From NCBI RefSeq assembly GCF_003992665.1, contig NZ_RZMX01000046.1, positions 62,001-126,000 of the forward strand: DNA of 64,000 bases, in the 5' to 3' direction. Positions 1 through 8,611 of this stretch are shown here, one piece after another. The notes beneath the pieces are model-generated. The model was not told where the DNA came from, did no database searches, and saw only the letters and a program-made list of their open reading frames with translations. The stretch comes from Pelagibacterium montanilacus. Lineage in GTDB: Bacteria; Pseudomonadota; Alphaproteobacteria; Rhizobiales; Devosiaceae. The position numbers and the translations under genes are program-made. Position 1 is the stretch's first letter. Every line of letters begins with the position of its first letter.

Positions 1-474
1 GTCGGGCTGCCGGACGGACGGACCGCCTATACCCGCGACGGCACGCTCGAGCGCGATGCGCAGGGCATGCTGGTGACCGTGGACGGCTACCAGATCCAGC
101 CCGGCATCGTGATCCCGGGCGACGCGCGCTCTGTTTCGATCAGCCGGGACGGGATGGTGGAAGCCTTCATCAACGGCGATGCGCAGCCGGTCCAGCTCGG
201 GCAGATTCAGCTTGCCCGCTTCGCCAACAAGGGCGGGCTGGAATCGATGGGCGACAATTTGTTCCTCGAAACCCCCGCGAGCGGCGAGGCACAGATCGGG
301 ATTGCCGACAATGAAGGCATGGGCAGCCTGCTGCAGGGCTATCTGGAGGGCGCAAACGTCAACGCGGTGACCGAGATGGCCGACCTGATCGCCGCCCAGC
401 GCGCCTACGAAATGAACGCACGCGTGATCTCTGGAGCCGACCAGATGCTCCAGGCCGCGGCGCAGCTGCGTTAA
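1..474 (+). CDS. flgG: Flagellar distal rod protein FlgG (5' truncated by window edge)
   Basis: The frame is open from base 1, so only the C-terminal 157 residues are present. The visible part carries the typical rod/hook-family signatures: an AYTRDG stretch near the left edge, then LARFANKGGLESMGDNLF, then the C-terminal helix EMADLIAAQRAYEMNARVI ending in ADQMLQAAAQLR. FlgG builds the distal rod that crosses the periplasm and joins the hook. It is followed after 14 bases by flgA and then flgH, the order also found in Caulobacter. An AGGGGAG ribosome binding site for flgA begins right at its stop. Full-length FlgG is about 260 residues, so roughly 40 percent lies outside the window. Confidence 0.95.
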   Translation, partial: VGLPDGRTAYTRDGTLERDAQGMLVTVDGYQIQPGIVIPGDARSVSISRDGMVEAFINGDAQPVQLGQIQLARFANKGGLESMGDNLFLETPASGEAQIGIADNEGMGSLLQGYLEGANVNAVTEMADLIAAQRAYEMNARVISGADQMLQAAAQLR

Positions 475-488
475 GGGGAGCCAGAGCC

Positions 489-1439
489 ATGATCGAGAAA
501 TTCGCACGCTACGCCGCTCTCACCGTCATCCTCGCCGGCTGCACCACGTCCGCCCTTGCAGCCCCGGTGCTGCGCAGCGAGGTTTCGGTGACCACCGGGA
601 TCGTCACGGTCGGCGACATGTTCGAGGACGCAGGCACGCTGGCCAATGTGGGCCTCTTCCGGGCCCCTGCCCCCGGGACCGCCGGCACGGTTTCTCTCGA
701 AGACGTCACCCGCGCGGCCAATGCAGCGGGCATCGAGGTGTTTGATGCGGCCGGGCTCGGGACCGTCCGGGTGGCCCGCGAGGGCCGGTTTGTGGATGCC
801 CATCTTGTCAGCGAACTGATCGAGGGGGATCTGCGGGCGCGCGGCATCCTGGGCGCGGGCATGGAGATGGTGATGGCGCTGGACGCGCCGCTGCCCGAGC
901 TGATGGCCGCCGACCTTTCCCAGCCCGCGCGGCTGGCGCTTCTGCGATACCGGCCCGGCGCCTCCTCGTTCTCGGCCCGCATCGAGGTGGCAGGGATCAG
1001 CCAGCCCATCGAGATCACGGGGCGGGTGGAGCTGATGGTCGAGGCCCCGCATCTTCTGGCTTCGCTGAGCGCGGGCGCCATTGTCGGCCCGGACGATTTC
1101 GAGATGCGCATGGTGCCGCTCGACTATGCGGAAAGCGCGGGGCTTGCGCTGCCCGAGGACATCGTGGGCAAGCAGATGCGCCGCCAGGTGCGCGCCGGGG
1201 TGTTGATCCGGCCCAATGACGTGGTCGAGCCCGAACTGGTTTCGCGCAACGACACGGTGACGCTGATCTACCGCCAGGGCCCGCTGACGCTGACGGCCAG
1301 GGGCCAGGCGCTCAATTCGGCGAGCCTGGACCAGCCCGTCACCGTCCTGAACCTGATGACCAAGAAGGTCGTGCACGGGTTCGCTTCGCCCGACGGCACG
1401 GTCACCATCACACCGACCCGGCAAATCGCCGGCCTTTGA
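489..1439 (+). CDS. flgA: Flagellar P-ring assembly chaperone FlgA
   Basis: A 316-residue exported protein. The N-terminus has a basic start, a hydrophobic core (AALTVILAGCTTSALA) and an Ala-x-Ala signal cleavage site; LAGC looks like a lipobox, but FlgA is usually a soluble periplasmic protein. The C-terminal half is the SAF-type FlgA domain: a predicted hinge around LSAGAIVGPDDF, RQVRAGVLIRPNDV, and the family-typical ending VTVLNLMTKKVVHGFASPDG. FlgA assists FlgI polymerisation into the P-ring around the rod. It lies between flgG and flgH, with a good AGGGGAG site upstream of the ATG. It ends 59 bases before the chosen flgH start. Confidence 0.93.
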   Translation: MIEKFARYAALTVILAGCTTSALAAPVLRSEVSVTTGIVTVGDMFEDAGTLANVGLFRAPAPGTAGTVSLEDVTRAANAAGIEVFDAAGLGTVRVAREGRFVDAHLVSELIEGDLRARGILGAGMEMVMALDAPLPELMAADLSQPARLALLRYRPGASSFSARIEVAGISQPIEITGRVELMVEAPHLLASLSAGAIVGPDDFEMRMVPLDYAESAGLALPEDIVGKQMRRQVRAGVLIRPNDVVEPELVSRNDTVTLIYRQGPLTLTARGQALNSASLDQPVTVLNLMTKKVVHGFASPDGTVTITPTRQIAGL

Positions 1440-1498
1440 ACGCCTATTTTTCGCACCGCGCTTGGGGAAGCGCAGCGGACCAAACGGGGAAACCGAAC

Positions 1499-2239
1499 AT
1501 GAAAACTTTCGTCAAAATCGCTACGGGCCTGCTGCTCGCCGGGCTTCTGGCCGGCTGCAACACCACCGACCGGCTGGCCAGTGTGGGCAAGGCCCCGGCC
1601 CTCTCGCCCATCGTCGACCCGACGGTGACGGCGGGCTACCGCCCGGTCTCGATGCCCATGCCCCAGGCCGAGCCGGCGGTCTACCAGGCCAATTCGCTGT
1701 TCCGCTCGGATGCGAAGGGCTTTTTCAAGGACCAGCGCGCCGCCCAGATCGGGGATATCCTGACCGTGATCGTCACCATCGACGACCGCGCCCAGATCGG
1801 CAATTCGACCACCGCGACCCGGGCCTCGAGCAATGAGCTGGGCGTCGGGGGCGTGATGGGCTCGATCTTCAACTCGGTGGCGCCCGACGATGTGAGCGCG
1901 GACGCGGCGATCGGCACCAATTCGGGCATCACCAATGCCGGCAATGGCTCGGTCAACCGCTCGGAACGCGTGACCACGCAGGTGGCGGCGGTCGTCACCC
2001 AGATCCTGCCCAATGGCAATCTGGTGATCGAGGGCCGGCAGGAAGTGCGGGTGAACTTCGAGGCGCGCGACCTGATCGTGGCGGGCATCGTGCGGCCCGA
2101 GGATATCGGGTCGGACAACACCATCCCCTCCTCCAAGATCGCCGAGGCACGGATCGCCTATGGCGGGCGCGGGCAGATCACCGACGTCCAGCAGCCCCGC
2201 TACGGCCAGCAGATCCTCGACGCGATCCTGCCCTTCTGA
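1499..2239 (+). CDS. flgH: Flagellar L-ring lipoprotein FlgH
   Basis: FlgH forms the outer-membrane L-ring bushing of the flagellar basal body. The ATG at 1499 gives a clean lipoprotein signal (MKTFVKIATGLLLAGLLAGC), so I prefer it to the in-frame ATG at 1436, which would overlap flgA by 4 bases and add 21 residues before the signal. A GGGGAAA site sits just upstream. The 246-residue protein shows family blocks: SLFRSDAKGFFKDQRAAQIGDILTV, the Ser/Thr/Asn-rich central part, VTTQVAAVVTQILPNGNLVIEG, and a C-terminus ending in QQILDAILPF. It is the last gene of the flgG-flgA-flgH run; a strong hairpin terminator follows. Confidence 0.95.
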   Translation: MKTFVKIATGLLLAGLLAGCNTTDRLASVGKAPALSPIVDPTVTAGYRPVSMPMPQAEPAVYQANSLFRSDAKGFFKDQRAAQIGDILTVIVTIDDRAQIGNSTTATRASSNELGVGGVMGSIFNSVAPDDVSADAAIGTNSGITNAGNGSVNRSERVTTQVAAVVTQILPNGNLVIEGRQEVRVNFEARDLIVAGIVRPEDIGSDNTIPSSKIAEARIAYGGRGQITDVQQPRYGQQILDAILPF

Positions 2240-2348
2240 CCGGGGTGGCGCGGGTCACTGCGCCCCCTTCCCAGTCCCCAGGTCTTCCGGCGATTCCCCC
2301 AATACGCGCCGGACGGCCTTTCGGCCCGCCCCCGTCGGGCCGTCCCAC

Positions 2349-2391
2349 AAGGGGCGCGGCGCTTCCCGGCCGCGCCCCTTGCCTTTTCTTT
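2349..2391 (+). terminator. Rho-independent terminator after flgH
   Basis: A perfect 12-bp stem (AAGGGGCGCGGC at 2349-2360 pairing with 2369-2380) with an 8-base loop is followed by GCCTTTTCTTT. It closes the flgG-flgA-flgH unit and precedes the M32 peptidase. A second, weaker GC-rich inverted repeat (GGACGGCC / GGCCGTCC, about 2311-2345) lies just upstream. Confidence 0.85.
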
Positions 2392-2451
2392 GCCCGGGCC
2401 GGGCGATAAGAAGAGCCTGCCTTTACCTGCTGCCATGGAGCCCGGACCCAC

Positions 2452-3945
2452 ATGACCTATGCCAAGCTCGACGCCCTCGGCCACCAGATCGAAGCGATCG
2501 AACACGCCCTTTCGATCCTCTCGGCGGACGAGGCGACGACCATGCCGGTGGGGGGCGGGGAAAAGCGCGCCGAAACGCTCTCCTACCTGTCGGGGCTCTT
2601 GCACGAGACCATCGTCGCGCCCCAGGTGGGCGACTGGATCGGGGCAGCGGAAGGCGAGGATCTTTCCGCCGACGAAAAGCTGGCGCTGGCCGAGTTCGCG
2701 CGCGTGCACACCAATGCCACATGCCTGCCCTCGGACTTCGTGCGCCGGCAGACGGCGGCCAATATCCGCAGCGAGCAGCTCTGGCGCGACCTGCGGGCCA
2801 AAAACGACTGGGCCGGGTTCGCGCCGGCCTTCGAGGGCGTGGTGGCGCTGGCCCGCGAGGAGGCGCAGATGCGGGCCGAGGCGCTGGGGCTCGAACCCTA
2901 TGACGCACTGATGGAGCAGTATGACCCCGGCAACCGGGCGGCGGATGTGGGGCCGGTGTTCGAAACGCTCAAGACCTTCCTCGTCGATTTCGTGCCCACC
3001 GCGCTCGACGCGCAGGAGGAACGCCGGGCGACGCGTCCGGCCAAGCGCTTCGAGGGACCCTTCCCGATCGAAAAGCAGCGCGAGCTGGGGCTGTCGATGA
3101 TGGCGGCGCTTGGGTTCGATTTCACCCATGGCCGGCTCGACGTGTCCCACCACCCCTTTTGCGGGGGCGTGCCGAGCGATGTGCGCATGACCACGCGCTA
3201 TCGCACCGACGATTTCCTCACCGCGCTGATGGGTATTCTGCACGAGACCGGGCACGCGCTTTACGAGCAGGGCCTGCCCAAGGGGTGGCACCACATGCCG
3301 CTGGGCAAGGCGCGGGGCATGGCGATCCATGAGAGCCAGTCGCTGTTCGTGGAGCGCCAGATCGCCCATGCGCCCGAGTTCTGGGCATGGGCGATGCCCC
3401 ACATCGCCCAGCATCTGGGGGACGCGGCGATCGCTGGCTGGCAGGTCGAGGACGTGGTGGCGGCGGTCAATACCGTGGAGCGCGGGCTGATCCGGGTCGA
3501 TGCCGACGAGGTGACCTATCCGCTCCACATCATCGTGCGCTACGAGATCGAGCAGGCGCTGATCTCGGGGCAGATGGAGGTCGCCGACGTGCCCGAGGCC
3601 TGGGATGCCAAGATGGGCGACTATCTGGGGCTCTCGACCATCGACACGCCCGCCGACGGGCCGATGCAGGACGTGCACTGGCCCATGGGCGCGTTCGGGT
3701 ATTTCCCCTCCTATACGCTGGGCGCGATGATCGCGGCCCAGCAATGGGCGGTGATCGAGAAGGCCATCCCCGATGTGGGCGCGCTGATGGCCAGGGGCGA
3801 GTTCGGCCTGCTCAACGACTGGCGGCGCGAGCACATCTGGAGCCAGGGATCGCGCTTCTCGACGCCCGAGCTTTTGGAGCGGGCCACGGGCGAAAAGCTC
3901 AACCCCGACATCTTCATCGCCCACCTCAAGGCCCGTTATGGGTGA
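2452..3945 (+). CDS. M32 family metallocarboxypeptidase (carboxypeptidase Taq)
   Basis: A 497-residue cytosolic zinc carboxypeptidase of the Thermus aquaticus type, full length for the family. All diagnostic M32 motifs are readable in order: HPFCGGVPSDVRMTTRY, the zinc-binding HETGH at residues 264-268, HESQS with the third metal ligand Glu294, IIVRYEIEQ, and GYFPSYTLGAMIAAQQ near the C-terminus. It would trim C-terminal residues from peptides. It stands alone on the plus strand between the flgH terminator and an ABC-F gene 133 bases downstream. The ATG follows ACCCAC without a strong ribosome binding site; no better in-frame start is seen. Confidence 0.95.
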   Translation: MTYAKLDALGHQIEAIEHALSILSADEATTMPVGGGEKRAETLSYLSGLLHETIVAPQVGDWIGAAEGEDLSADEKLALAEFARVHTNATCLPSDFVRRQTAANIRSEQLWRDLRAKNDWAGFAPAFEGVVALAREEAQMRAEALGLEPYDALMEQYDPGNRAADVGPVFETLKTFLVDFVPTALDAQEERRATRPAKRFEGPFPIEKQRELGLSMMAALGFDFTHGRLDVSHHPFCGGVPSDVRMTTRYRTDDFLTALMGILHETGHALYEQGLPKGWHHMPLGKARGMAIHESQSLFVERQIAHAPEFWAWAMPHIAQHLGDAAIAGWQVEDVVAAVNTVERGLIRVDADEVTYPLHIIVRYEIEQALISGQMEVADVPEAWDAKMGDYLGLSTIDTPADGPMQDVHWPMGAFGYFPSYTLGAMIAAQQWAVIEKAIPDVGALMARGEFGLLNDWRREHIWSQGSRFSTPELLERATGEKLNPDIFIAHLKARYG

Positions 3946-3954
3946 GCCCAAGCC

Positions 3955-3982
3955 TTGACTTTCGGAGGCCAGAGCCTAGGTT
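3955..3982 (+). promoter_or_regulatory. Candidate sigma-70-type promoter for the ABC-F gene
   Basis: TTGACT (3955-3960) and TAGGTT (3977-3982) are separated by 16 bases, about 97 bases before the ABC-F start codon. The -35 is good and the -10 is poor, so this is a motif-level prediction only. Confidence 0.35.
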
Positions 3983-4078
3983 CCGGTCTGAAAGCCAACG
4001 CCAACAGGATGTGTGCCCAGATGGATTTCCCAGTGACAGCCGCCCTTTTCTGCCCTGTCACCGGATTTTCGCGCACCC

Positions 4079-5665
4079 ATGGCTTCATCCCACATCACGC
4101 TCACCCATCTCGGCTTTGCAACGGCTGACGGCCGGACGCTCTTTTCCGGCCTCGATCTCGCCTTCGGCCCCACCCGCACCGGACTGGTGGGGCGCAACGG
4201 GGTGGGAAAATCCACGCTGCTGAAATTGATCTCAGGCGAGCTCGTGCCCCGCACCGGCTCGGTGAGCATCTCGGGCACGCTCGCCATGCTCCGCCAGTCG
4301 CTGGCGCCCGGGGACGGGGAAACCGTCGCCGGGCTCTTCGGCGTCGCCGACGCCATGGCGACGCTCGCCCTGGCGATGAAAGGCGACGCAACGGCGGAAG
4401 AGCTGGCCGATATCGACTGGACGCTCGAGGCGCGGCTGGAGGCGGCACTGGCCCGGTTCGGGCTGGCCGCCGGCCCGGAGACAGCGCTCGATCACCTCTC
4501 GGGCGGGCAGCGGACGCGGGCCATGCTCGCGGCACTGGTCTTTGCCGAGCCCGATTTCATCCTTCTTGACGAGCCGACCAACAATCTCGACCGGGATGGC
4601 CGGGACGCGGTGCTCACGCTCCTCGCCCAATGGCAGGGCGGAGCGATCGTGGTCAGCCACGACCGGGAGCTGCTCGAAGCAATGGACGCCATCGTCGAGC
4701 TGATGTCACTGGGCGCAAAAACCTATGGCGGGGGCTGGAGCTTTTTCGCCGAGCGCAAGGCGATCGAAATGGCCGCCGCCGAGCATCGGCTGGACGCGGC
4801 CGAGCAGCGTCTGGCCGAAGTCGAGCGCAAGGCGCAGGCGACGCGCGAGCGCAAGGCGCGAAAGGATGGCGCCGGCAGGAAAAGCAAGGCGGCGGGCGGC
4901 GCGCCGAAAATCCTCCTCAACGCGCGGCAGGGCAAGGCGGAGAATTCCTCGGGCACGCTCGAGCGGGTCCATGCCCGCCAGCAGGCCGATGCGCTGGCCG
5001 AGACCGAGGCGGCCAGAGTCGATCTGGCCACCCAGGCCCCGACCGTGAAAATGGACCTGCCTTCGACCGGGCTGGCGGCAGGCAGATCGGTGCTGACGGC
5101 AAGGGAGGCCAAGGTTGGCCGGGAAGGCCGGAGCCTTCAGGGCGACGGCCTGTCCTTTGCGATCACCGGGCCCGAGCGGGTGGCGCTGGTGGGGCCGAAC
5201 GGGGTGGGCAAGAGCACGCTGCTCGCGACCATCGCCGGGGCGTTGCCGCTGGTTTCGGGGACGCTCGAGGTGCATGTGAAGGCGGTGCTGCTCGACCAGC
5301 AGGTCGGCCTTCTGGCGCCCGAGCGCTCGATCCGGGACAATTTCCTGTCGCTCAACCCCAAGGCGAGCGAAAACCAGTGCCGGGCGGCTCTGGCGCGCTT
5401 TGCGTTTCGGGCCGATGCGGGGCTGCGGACCGTGGGCACGCTTTCGGGCGGGGAGACCCTGCGCGCAGGACTGGCGTGCGTGCTGGGAGGCGAGACCCCG
5501 CTCCTGATGCTGGACGAGCCCACCAATCATCTCGACCTCGACTCGATCGCGGCGGTGGAGGCGGGACTGGCCGGCCATGACGGGGCGCTGATCGTGGCGA
5601 GCCACGACCGGGCGTTTCTCGAGGCCATCGGGATTACGCGCGAGATCGCGCTGCGGCCTGGCTAG
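4079..5665 (+). CDS. ABC-F family ATPase (two fused nucleotide-binding domains)
   Basis: A 528-residue soluble protein with two complete ABC ATPase domains and no membrane segments, the hallmark of the ABC-F ribosome-associated class. Domain 1 has Walker A GRNGVGKST (residues 38-46), signature LSGGQRTRAML and Walker B FILLDEPTNNLD. Domain 2 has GPNGVGKST, LSGGETLRAGLA and LLMLDEPTNHLD. Between them is a charged, Lys/Arg/Ala-rich linker with KARKDGAGRKSKAAGGAPK, as expected of the interdomain P-site linker. Family members act on ribosomes stalled or idle at the E site, and some give antibiotic resistance; nothing here decides which. It is a single gene; a palindromic repeat begins 4 bases after its stop. 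Confidence 0.9.
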   Translation: MASSHITLTHLGFATADGRTLFSGLDLAFGPTRTGLVGRNGVGKSTLLKLISGELVPRTGSVSISGTLAMLRQSLAPGDGETVAGLFGVADAMATLALAMKGDATAEELADIDWTLEARLEAALARFGLAAGPETALDHLSGGQRTRAMLAALVFAEPDFILLDEPTNNLDRDGRDAVLTLLAQWQGGAIVVSHDRELLEAMDAIVELMSLGAKTYGGGWSFFAERKAIEMAAAEHRLDAAEQRLAEVERKAQATRERKARKDGAGRKSKAAGGAPKILLNARQGKAENSSGTLERVHARQQADALAETEAARVDLATQAPTVKMDLPSTGLAAGRSVLTAREAKVGREGRSLQGDGLSFAITGPERVALVGPNGVGKSTLLATIAGALPLVSGTLEVHVKAVLLDQQVGLLAPERSIRDNFLSLNPKASENQCRAALARFAFRADAGLRTVGTLSGGETLRAGLACVLGGETPLLMLDEPTNHLDLDSIAAVEAGLAGHDGALIVASHDRAFLEAIGITREIALRPG

Positions 5666-5669
5666 AGCT

Positions 5670-5761
5670 TCTGTTCTGGTTCAATCAGAACAGGGTCTCT
5701 GGATTTGTGATTTGTCGCGTTTCCGAACCGGAAAGGTGTTTCCACCTTTCCTGGAAACGCT
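5670..5761 (+). repeat. Intergenic mosaic palindrome, locus 1 (module A plus one B unit)
   Basis: Module A (5670-5692) is an imperfect palindrome around TTCAATCAGAA. Unit B (5717-5761) is a nested palindrome: outer arms GCGTTTCC and GGAAACGC, inner arms GGAAAGGTG and CACCTTTCC around TTT. It separates the convergent ABC-F gene and DUF1801 gene, and ends 7 bases before the latter's stop codon. The same family occurs at six other places in the window. Confidence 0.85.
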
Positions 5762-5768
5762 CCAAGGG

Positions 5769-6197
5769 CTAGTCGGCCAGGACCTGCCAATGGGTCGCGA
5801 GATCAGCCAGCCCCGCGGCGATCAACTCGGCCAGTACGTCGGTGTCGATGGCGGAGAGCGCGGTGATATAAAGGCACGATTTGCCGCGCTTGTCCTTGCC
5901 GAGCCGGGCAAGGATGGGCTCAAAACCGGTGTAGCCGGGCAGGATGTAGACCACGAGGCTGGTCTTTCTGGGCGAAAAGCCCGTGGCGAGGAAATCGGCT
6001 TGCCGGCCCGTTGTGTAGCGGTAGTGATATCGCCCGTAGCCGACGATCGAGTCTCCCCACATGCGAGGGGAAAATCCGGTGGTCTCGCGAAAGATGGCGT
6101 CGAGCGCCATGGCATCGGCGCGCCGCCTGGGATCGGCCACCGCCTCGAGGAAAGCTTGCACACTCGCGCCCGTGGGCACAGTCTTGTTCGCGCTCAT
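5769..6197 (-). CDS. DUF1801 domain protein
   Basis: A 142-residue soluble protein of the DUF1801 (YdhG-like) family, which has no established biochemical role. Family-typical blocks are ADAMALDAIFRETTGFSPRMWGDSIVGYGRYHY, FLATGFSPRKTSLVVYILPGY and LGKDKRGKSCLYI. I start it at the ATG giving MSANKTVP because homologues begin about ten residues before VQAFLEAV; an upstream in-frame ATG at 6230 would add 11 residues, and neither has a clear ribosome binding site. It is the last minus-strand gene after fliX and dksA, and probably separate from them. Its stop lies 7 bases from a B-type palindrome. Confidence 0.82.
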   Translation of the reverse strand: MSANKTVPTGASVQAFLEAVADPRRRADAMALDAIFRETTGFSPRMWGDSIVGYGRYHYRYTTGRQADFLATGFSPRKTSLVVYILPGYTGFEPILARLGKDKRGKSCLYITALSAIDTDVLAELIAAGLADLATHWQVLAD

Positions 6198-6273
6198 GAT
6201 CGTGCTCGTGCAGGCAGGCCGATGCGGCACCGCCCTCGCAGCTCATTTCAACGCGACGCCCGCAACCGGACGA

Positions 6274-6705
6274 TCAGTCGTCGCGATAGACCTTTTCGCG
6301 GCGCTCGTGCATTTCCTGGGCCTCCAGGCTCAGGGTTGCGATCGGGCGGGCGTCGAGCCGGGCAAGCCCGATCGGGTCGCCCGTTTCCTCGCAATAGCCA
6401 TAGGTCCCGTCCTCGAGCCGCTTGAGCGCCGCGTTGATCTTGGAGATCAGCTTGCGCTGGCGGTCCCGGGTGCGCAGCTCCAGGGCCCTGTCGCTTTCGG
6501 ACGAGGCCCGGTCTGCCATATCGGGGTGATTGGTGCTCTCTTCCTGGAGGGTGTCGAGCGTCCCGCGGCTTTCGCGCAGGATCTCGTCCTTCCACGCATC
6601 GAGCTTGCGCCGAAAATATTCGCGCTGGCGGGCGTTCATAAATTCCTCGTCCTCGGAAGGACGATAGGTGTCAGACAAGGTGGCAACCGACATCGATGGA
6701 CTCAC
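6274..6705 (-). CDS. dksA: RNA polymerase-binding transcription factor DksA
   Basis: A 143-residue DksA/TraR-family protein that enters the RNA polymerase secondary channel and works with ppGpp. The coiled coil is followed by the tip motif DMADRASSESD, with its acidic residues intact. The C-terminal zinc-finger region reads YGYCEETGDPIGLARL then RPIATLSLEAQEMHERRE: only one of the usual four cysteines remains, so a canonical zinc site cannot form. I understand that loss of zinc cysteines occurs in some DksA groups, but I cannot check how usual this pattern is here. dksA sits close to fliX and flgI, also its neighbourhood in Caulobacter. It starts 104 bases after fliX on the same strand. Confidence 0.93.
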   Translation of the reverse strand: MSPSMSVATLSDTYRPSEDEEFMNARQREYFRRKLDAWKDEILRESRGTLDTLQEESTNHPDMADRASSESDRALELRTRDRQRKLISKINAALKRLEDGTYGYCEETGDPIGLARLDARPIATLSLEAQEMHERREKVYRDD

Positions 6706-6809
6706 TTCCCCTCAATCATGGGCCGCCGCCTATATAGATTTATGGTCAGATTGGAGCAACTGCCTTTTCAAGGTCGTGTTCACAACTCCGTGGGCCCCGG
6801 GCGGGGGAC

Positions 6810-7235
6810 TCAAAAGGCCGGGAAATGACCAAGCTTGGCCAGTTCGACCCTCACCCGCAATTCGATATCTGCGACGAGCGCTTCCAACCCCGGTTCGGTG
6901 CGGGACCGCGCCTGGGTGAGAAGCGAGACGGCCCGGTGCAGCCGGCCCTCGCTGACCGCCCCGCCCAGAAGGTCGGCACGGATGTCCTCAAGGGTGTCGA
7001 GCAACTGGCCGGCGCGGCGGACCGCCTTGCGTCGTCCGGTGGTGGCATCGTCGACCGACTGGAGCGCAATGAGTGCGTCGATCCCGGCGGCGGGCGCGGG
7101 CGCATGGGCGCCACCGGCGCGCTCTGGCCGTGCGGGCGTGTCCAGGGAAAAGGCCTGGCTTGCAGATGATCCGGACTGGCTGGACCTGCGGGCGGTGCCG
7201 GCAGGAACAGACCGCCCCGTTCCGTCGATCCTCAT
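6810..7235 (-). CDS. fliX: Flagellar assembly regulator FliX
   Basis: A 141-residue protein with a disordered Ser/Gly/Pro/Ala-rich N-terminus and a conserved helical C-terminal half: IDALIALQSVDD, RRAGQLLDTLEDIRADLLGG and LVADIELRVRVELAKLGHF, matching the FliX family. In Caulobacter FliX couples completion of the early basal body to activity of the sigma-54 activator FlbD. It is divergent from flgI, exactly as in Caulobacter, and the sigma-54 promoter between them is consistent with that circuit. flbD itself is not in the window. The start gives MRIDGTGRS; no strong ribosome binding site is visible. Confidence 0.85.
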   Translation of the reverse strand: MRIDGTGRSVPAGTARRSSQSGSSASQAFSLDTPARPERAGGAHAPAPAAGIDALIALQSVDDATTGRRKAVRRAGQLLDTLEDIRADLLGGAVSEGRLHRAVSLLTQARSRTEPGLEALVADIELRVRVELAKLGHFPAF

Positions 7236-7408
7236 GTCGGTGCTCTCGGCGAACGCATGGTTAATCAGGTGTATAGGGGGAAGAATTTGCCCAGAGCCGT
7301 TAAGATTGTCTTAACCACCCGGCAATTGTTTCCAGCCTTTTGGCCGGCACTCCGGGCGGGCTGAATTTTTTCTCCGTTTTATCAGGGCCTTATCGCGAAT
7401 TGTGCGGT

Positions 7409-7424
7409 TGGCACGAAATTCGCT
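7409..7424 (+). promoter_or_regulatory. Sigma-54 promoter of flgI-cheL-flbY
   Basis: TGGCACGAAATTCGCT matches the RpoN consensus TGGCACG-N4-TTGCW with one mismatch (TCGC for TTGC). The invariant GG and GC are exactly 10 bases apart. The -12 element lies about 61 bases upstream of the flgI ATG at 7485. Class III flagellar genes of Caulobacter use sigma-54, which supports the call. Confidence 0.8.
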
Positions 7425-7484
7425 CCACACTGGCTGACGGACCGATCCCCGGACCGCGACGTGCTGGCAGGATGGAGAAGAGCG

Positions 7485-8609
7485 ATGAGACTGGGTCTGG
7501 CAGGCCATGTTCTGGCGATGATCGCATGTGTCGTCACGACGCTGGCCCCGCTGGCGCCGGCCCAGGCCGCGCCGGCCCGGATCAAGGACATCGTCGAGGT
7601 CGAGGGCATCCGCGACAACCAGCTCGTGGGCTATGGCCTCGTGGTCGGGCTCAATGGCAGTGGCGACGGGCTCAACAATGCGCCCTTCACCCGCCAGAGC
7701 CTGCAGGCCATGCTCGAGCGCATGGGGGTGAACACCCGCGGGGAAAACCTGCGCACGACCAATGTGGCCGCGGTGATGGTGACCGCCGACCTGCCCCCGT
7801 TTGCCACCCAGGGCACGCGGATCGACGTTTCGGTCTCCGCGCTCGGGGACGCCTCGAGCCTGCAGGGGGGCACCCTGCTGGTGACCCCGCTGCTGGGCGC
7901 AGATGGCGAAGTCTATGCGATCGCGCAGGGCCCGGTGCTCATCGACGGATTTTCCGCGTCCGGCGACGCCGCTTCGGTGGTGGCGGGCGTGCCGACCACG
8001 GGGCGGATTTCCTCGGGCGGGCTGGTGGAGCGCGAGATCGCCTTCTCGCTGGGCGCCCAGCATTCGGTGCGGCTCTCGCTGCGCAATCCCGATCTCACCA
8101 CCTCGCGCCGGATCGCCATGGCGATCAACGATCTCATCGGCATTCCGGTGGCCATTCCCACCGATCCGGCCAATGTGCGGCTGAGCCTGCCCAAGGACTT
8201 CAACGGCAATATCGTCGATCTTCTGACCGATATCGAGCAATTGGTGATCCAGACCGACCAGCAGGCCCGGGTGGTGATCGACGAGAATTCCGGGATCATC
8301 GTGATTGGCAAGGACGTGCGGGTCTCGACCGTGGCGATCGCCCACGAGAACCTGACCGTGACGATCGCCGAGAACCCCAATGTGGTCCAGCCCGAGCCCT
8401 TCTCGCAAGGCGAGACGGCGGTCGAGCCCTCGACCCAGATCGGGGTGATCTCGGACGCCACGCAACTGGCCGTGGTCCCCGAATCGATCTCGCTCCAGGA
8501 GCTGGTGGACGGGCTCAACGCCCTTGGAATCGGGCCGCGCGACCTCATCGCGATCCTGGGGGCCATCAAGGCGTCCGGGGCGCTGCAGGCCGAAATCGAG
8601 GTGATGTGA
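7485..8609 (+). CDS. flgI: Flagellar P-ring protein FlgI
   Basis: FlgI polymerises around the rod in the peptidoglycan layer as the P-ring. The chosen ATG at 7485 gives a standard signal peptide (MRLGLAGHVLAMIACVVTTL, cleaved near AQAA) and has GGAG about 9 bases upstream; an in-frame GTG at 7461 is possible. The 374-residue length is normal. Conserved blocks include RIKDIVEVEGIRDNQLVGYG, LVVGLNGSGD, MLERMGVN, SLGDASSLQGGTLLVTPL, VVIDENSGIIVIG, SLQELVDGLNALGI and the ending AIKASGALQAEIEVM. cheL starts 3 bases after the stop and flbY overlaps cheL, so the three form one operon behind the sigma-54 promoter. Confidence 0.96.
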   Translation: MRLGLAGHVLAMIACVVTTLAPLAPAQAAPARIKDIVEVEGIRDNQLVGYGLVVGLNGSGDGLNNAPFTRQSLQAMLERMGVNTRGENLRTTNVAAVMVTADLPPFATQGTRIDVSVSALGDASSLQGGTLLVTPLLGADGEVYAIAQGPVLIDGFSASGDAASVVAGVPTTGRISSGGLVEREIAFSLGAQHSVRLSLRNPDLTTSRRIAMAINDLIGIPVAIPTDPANVRLSLPKDFNGNIVDLLTDIEQLVIQTDQQARVVIDENSGIIVIGKDVRVSTVAIAHENLTVTIAENPNVVQPEPFSQGETAVEPSTQIGVISDATQLAVVPESISLQELVDGLNALGIGPRDLIAILGAIKASGALQAEIEVM

Positions 8610-8611
8610 GC

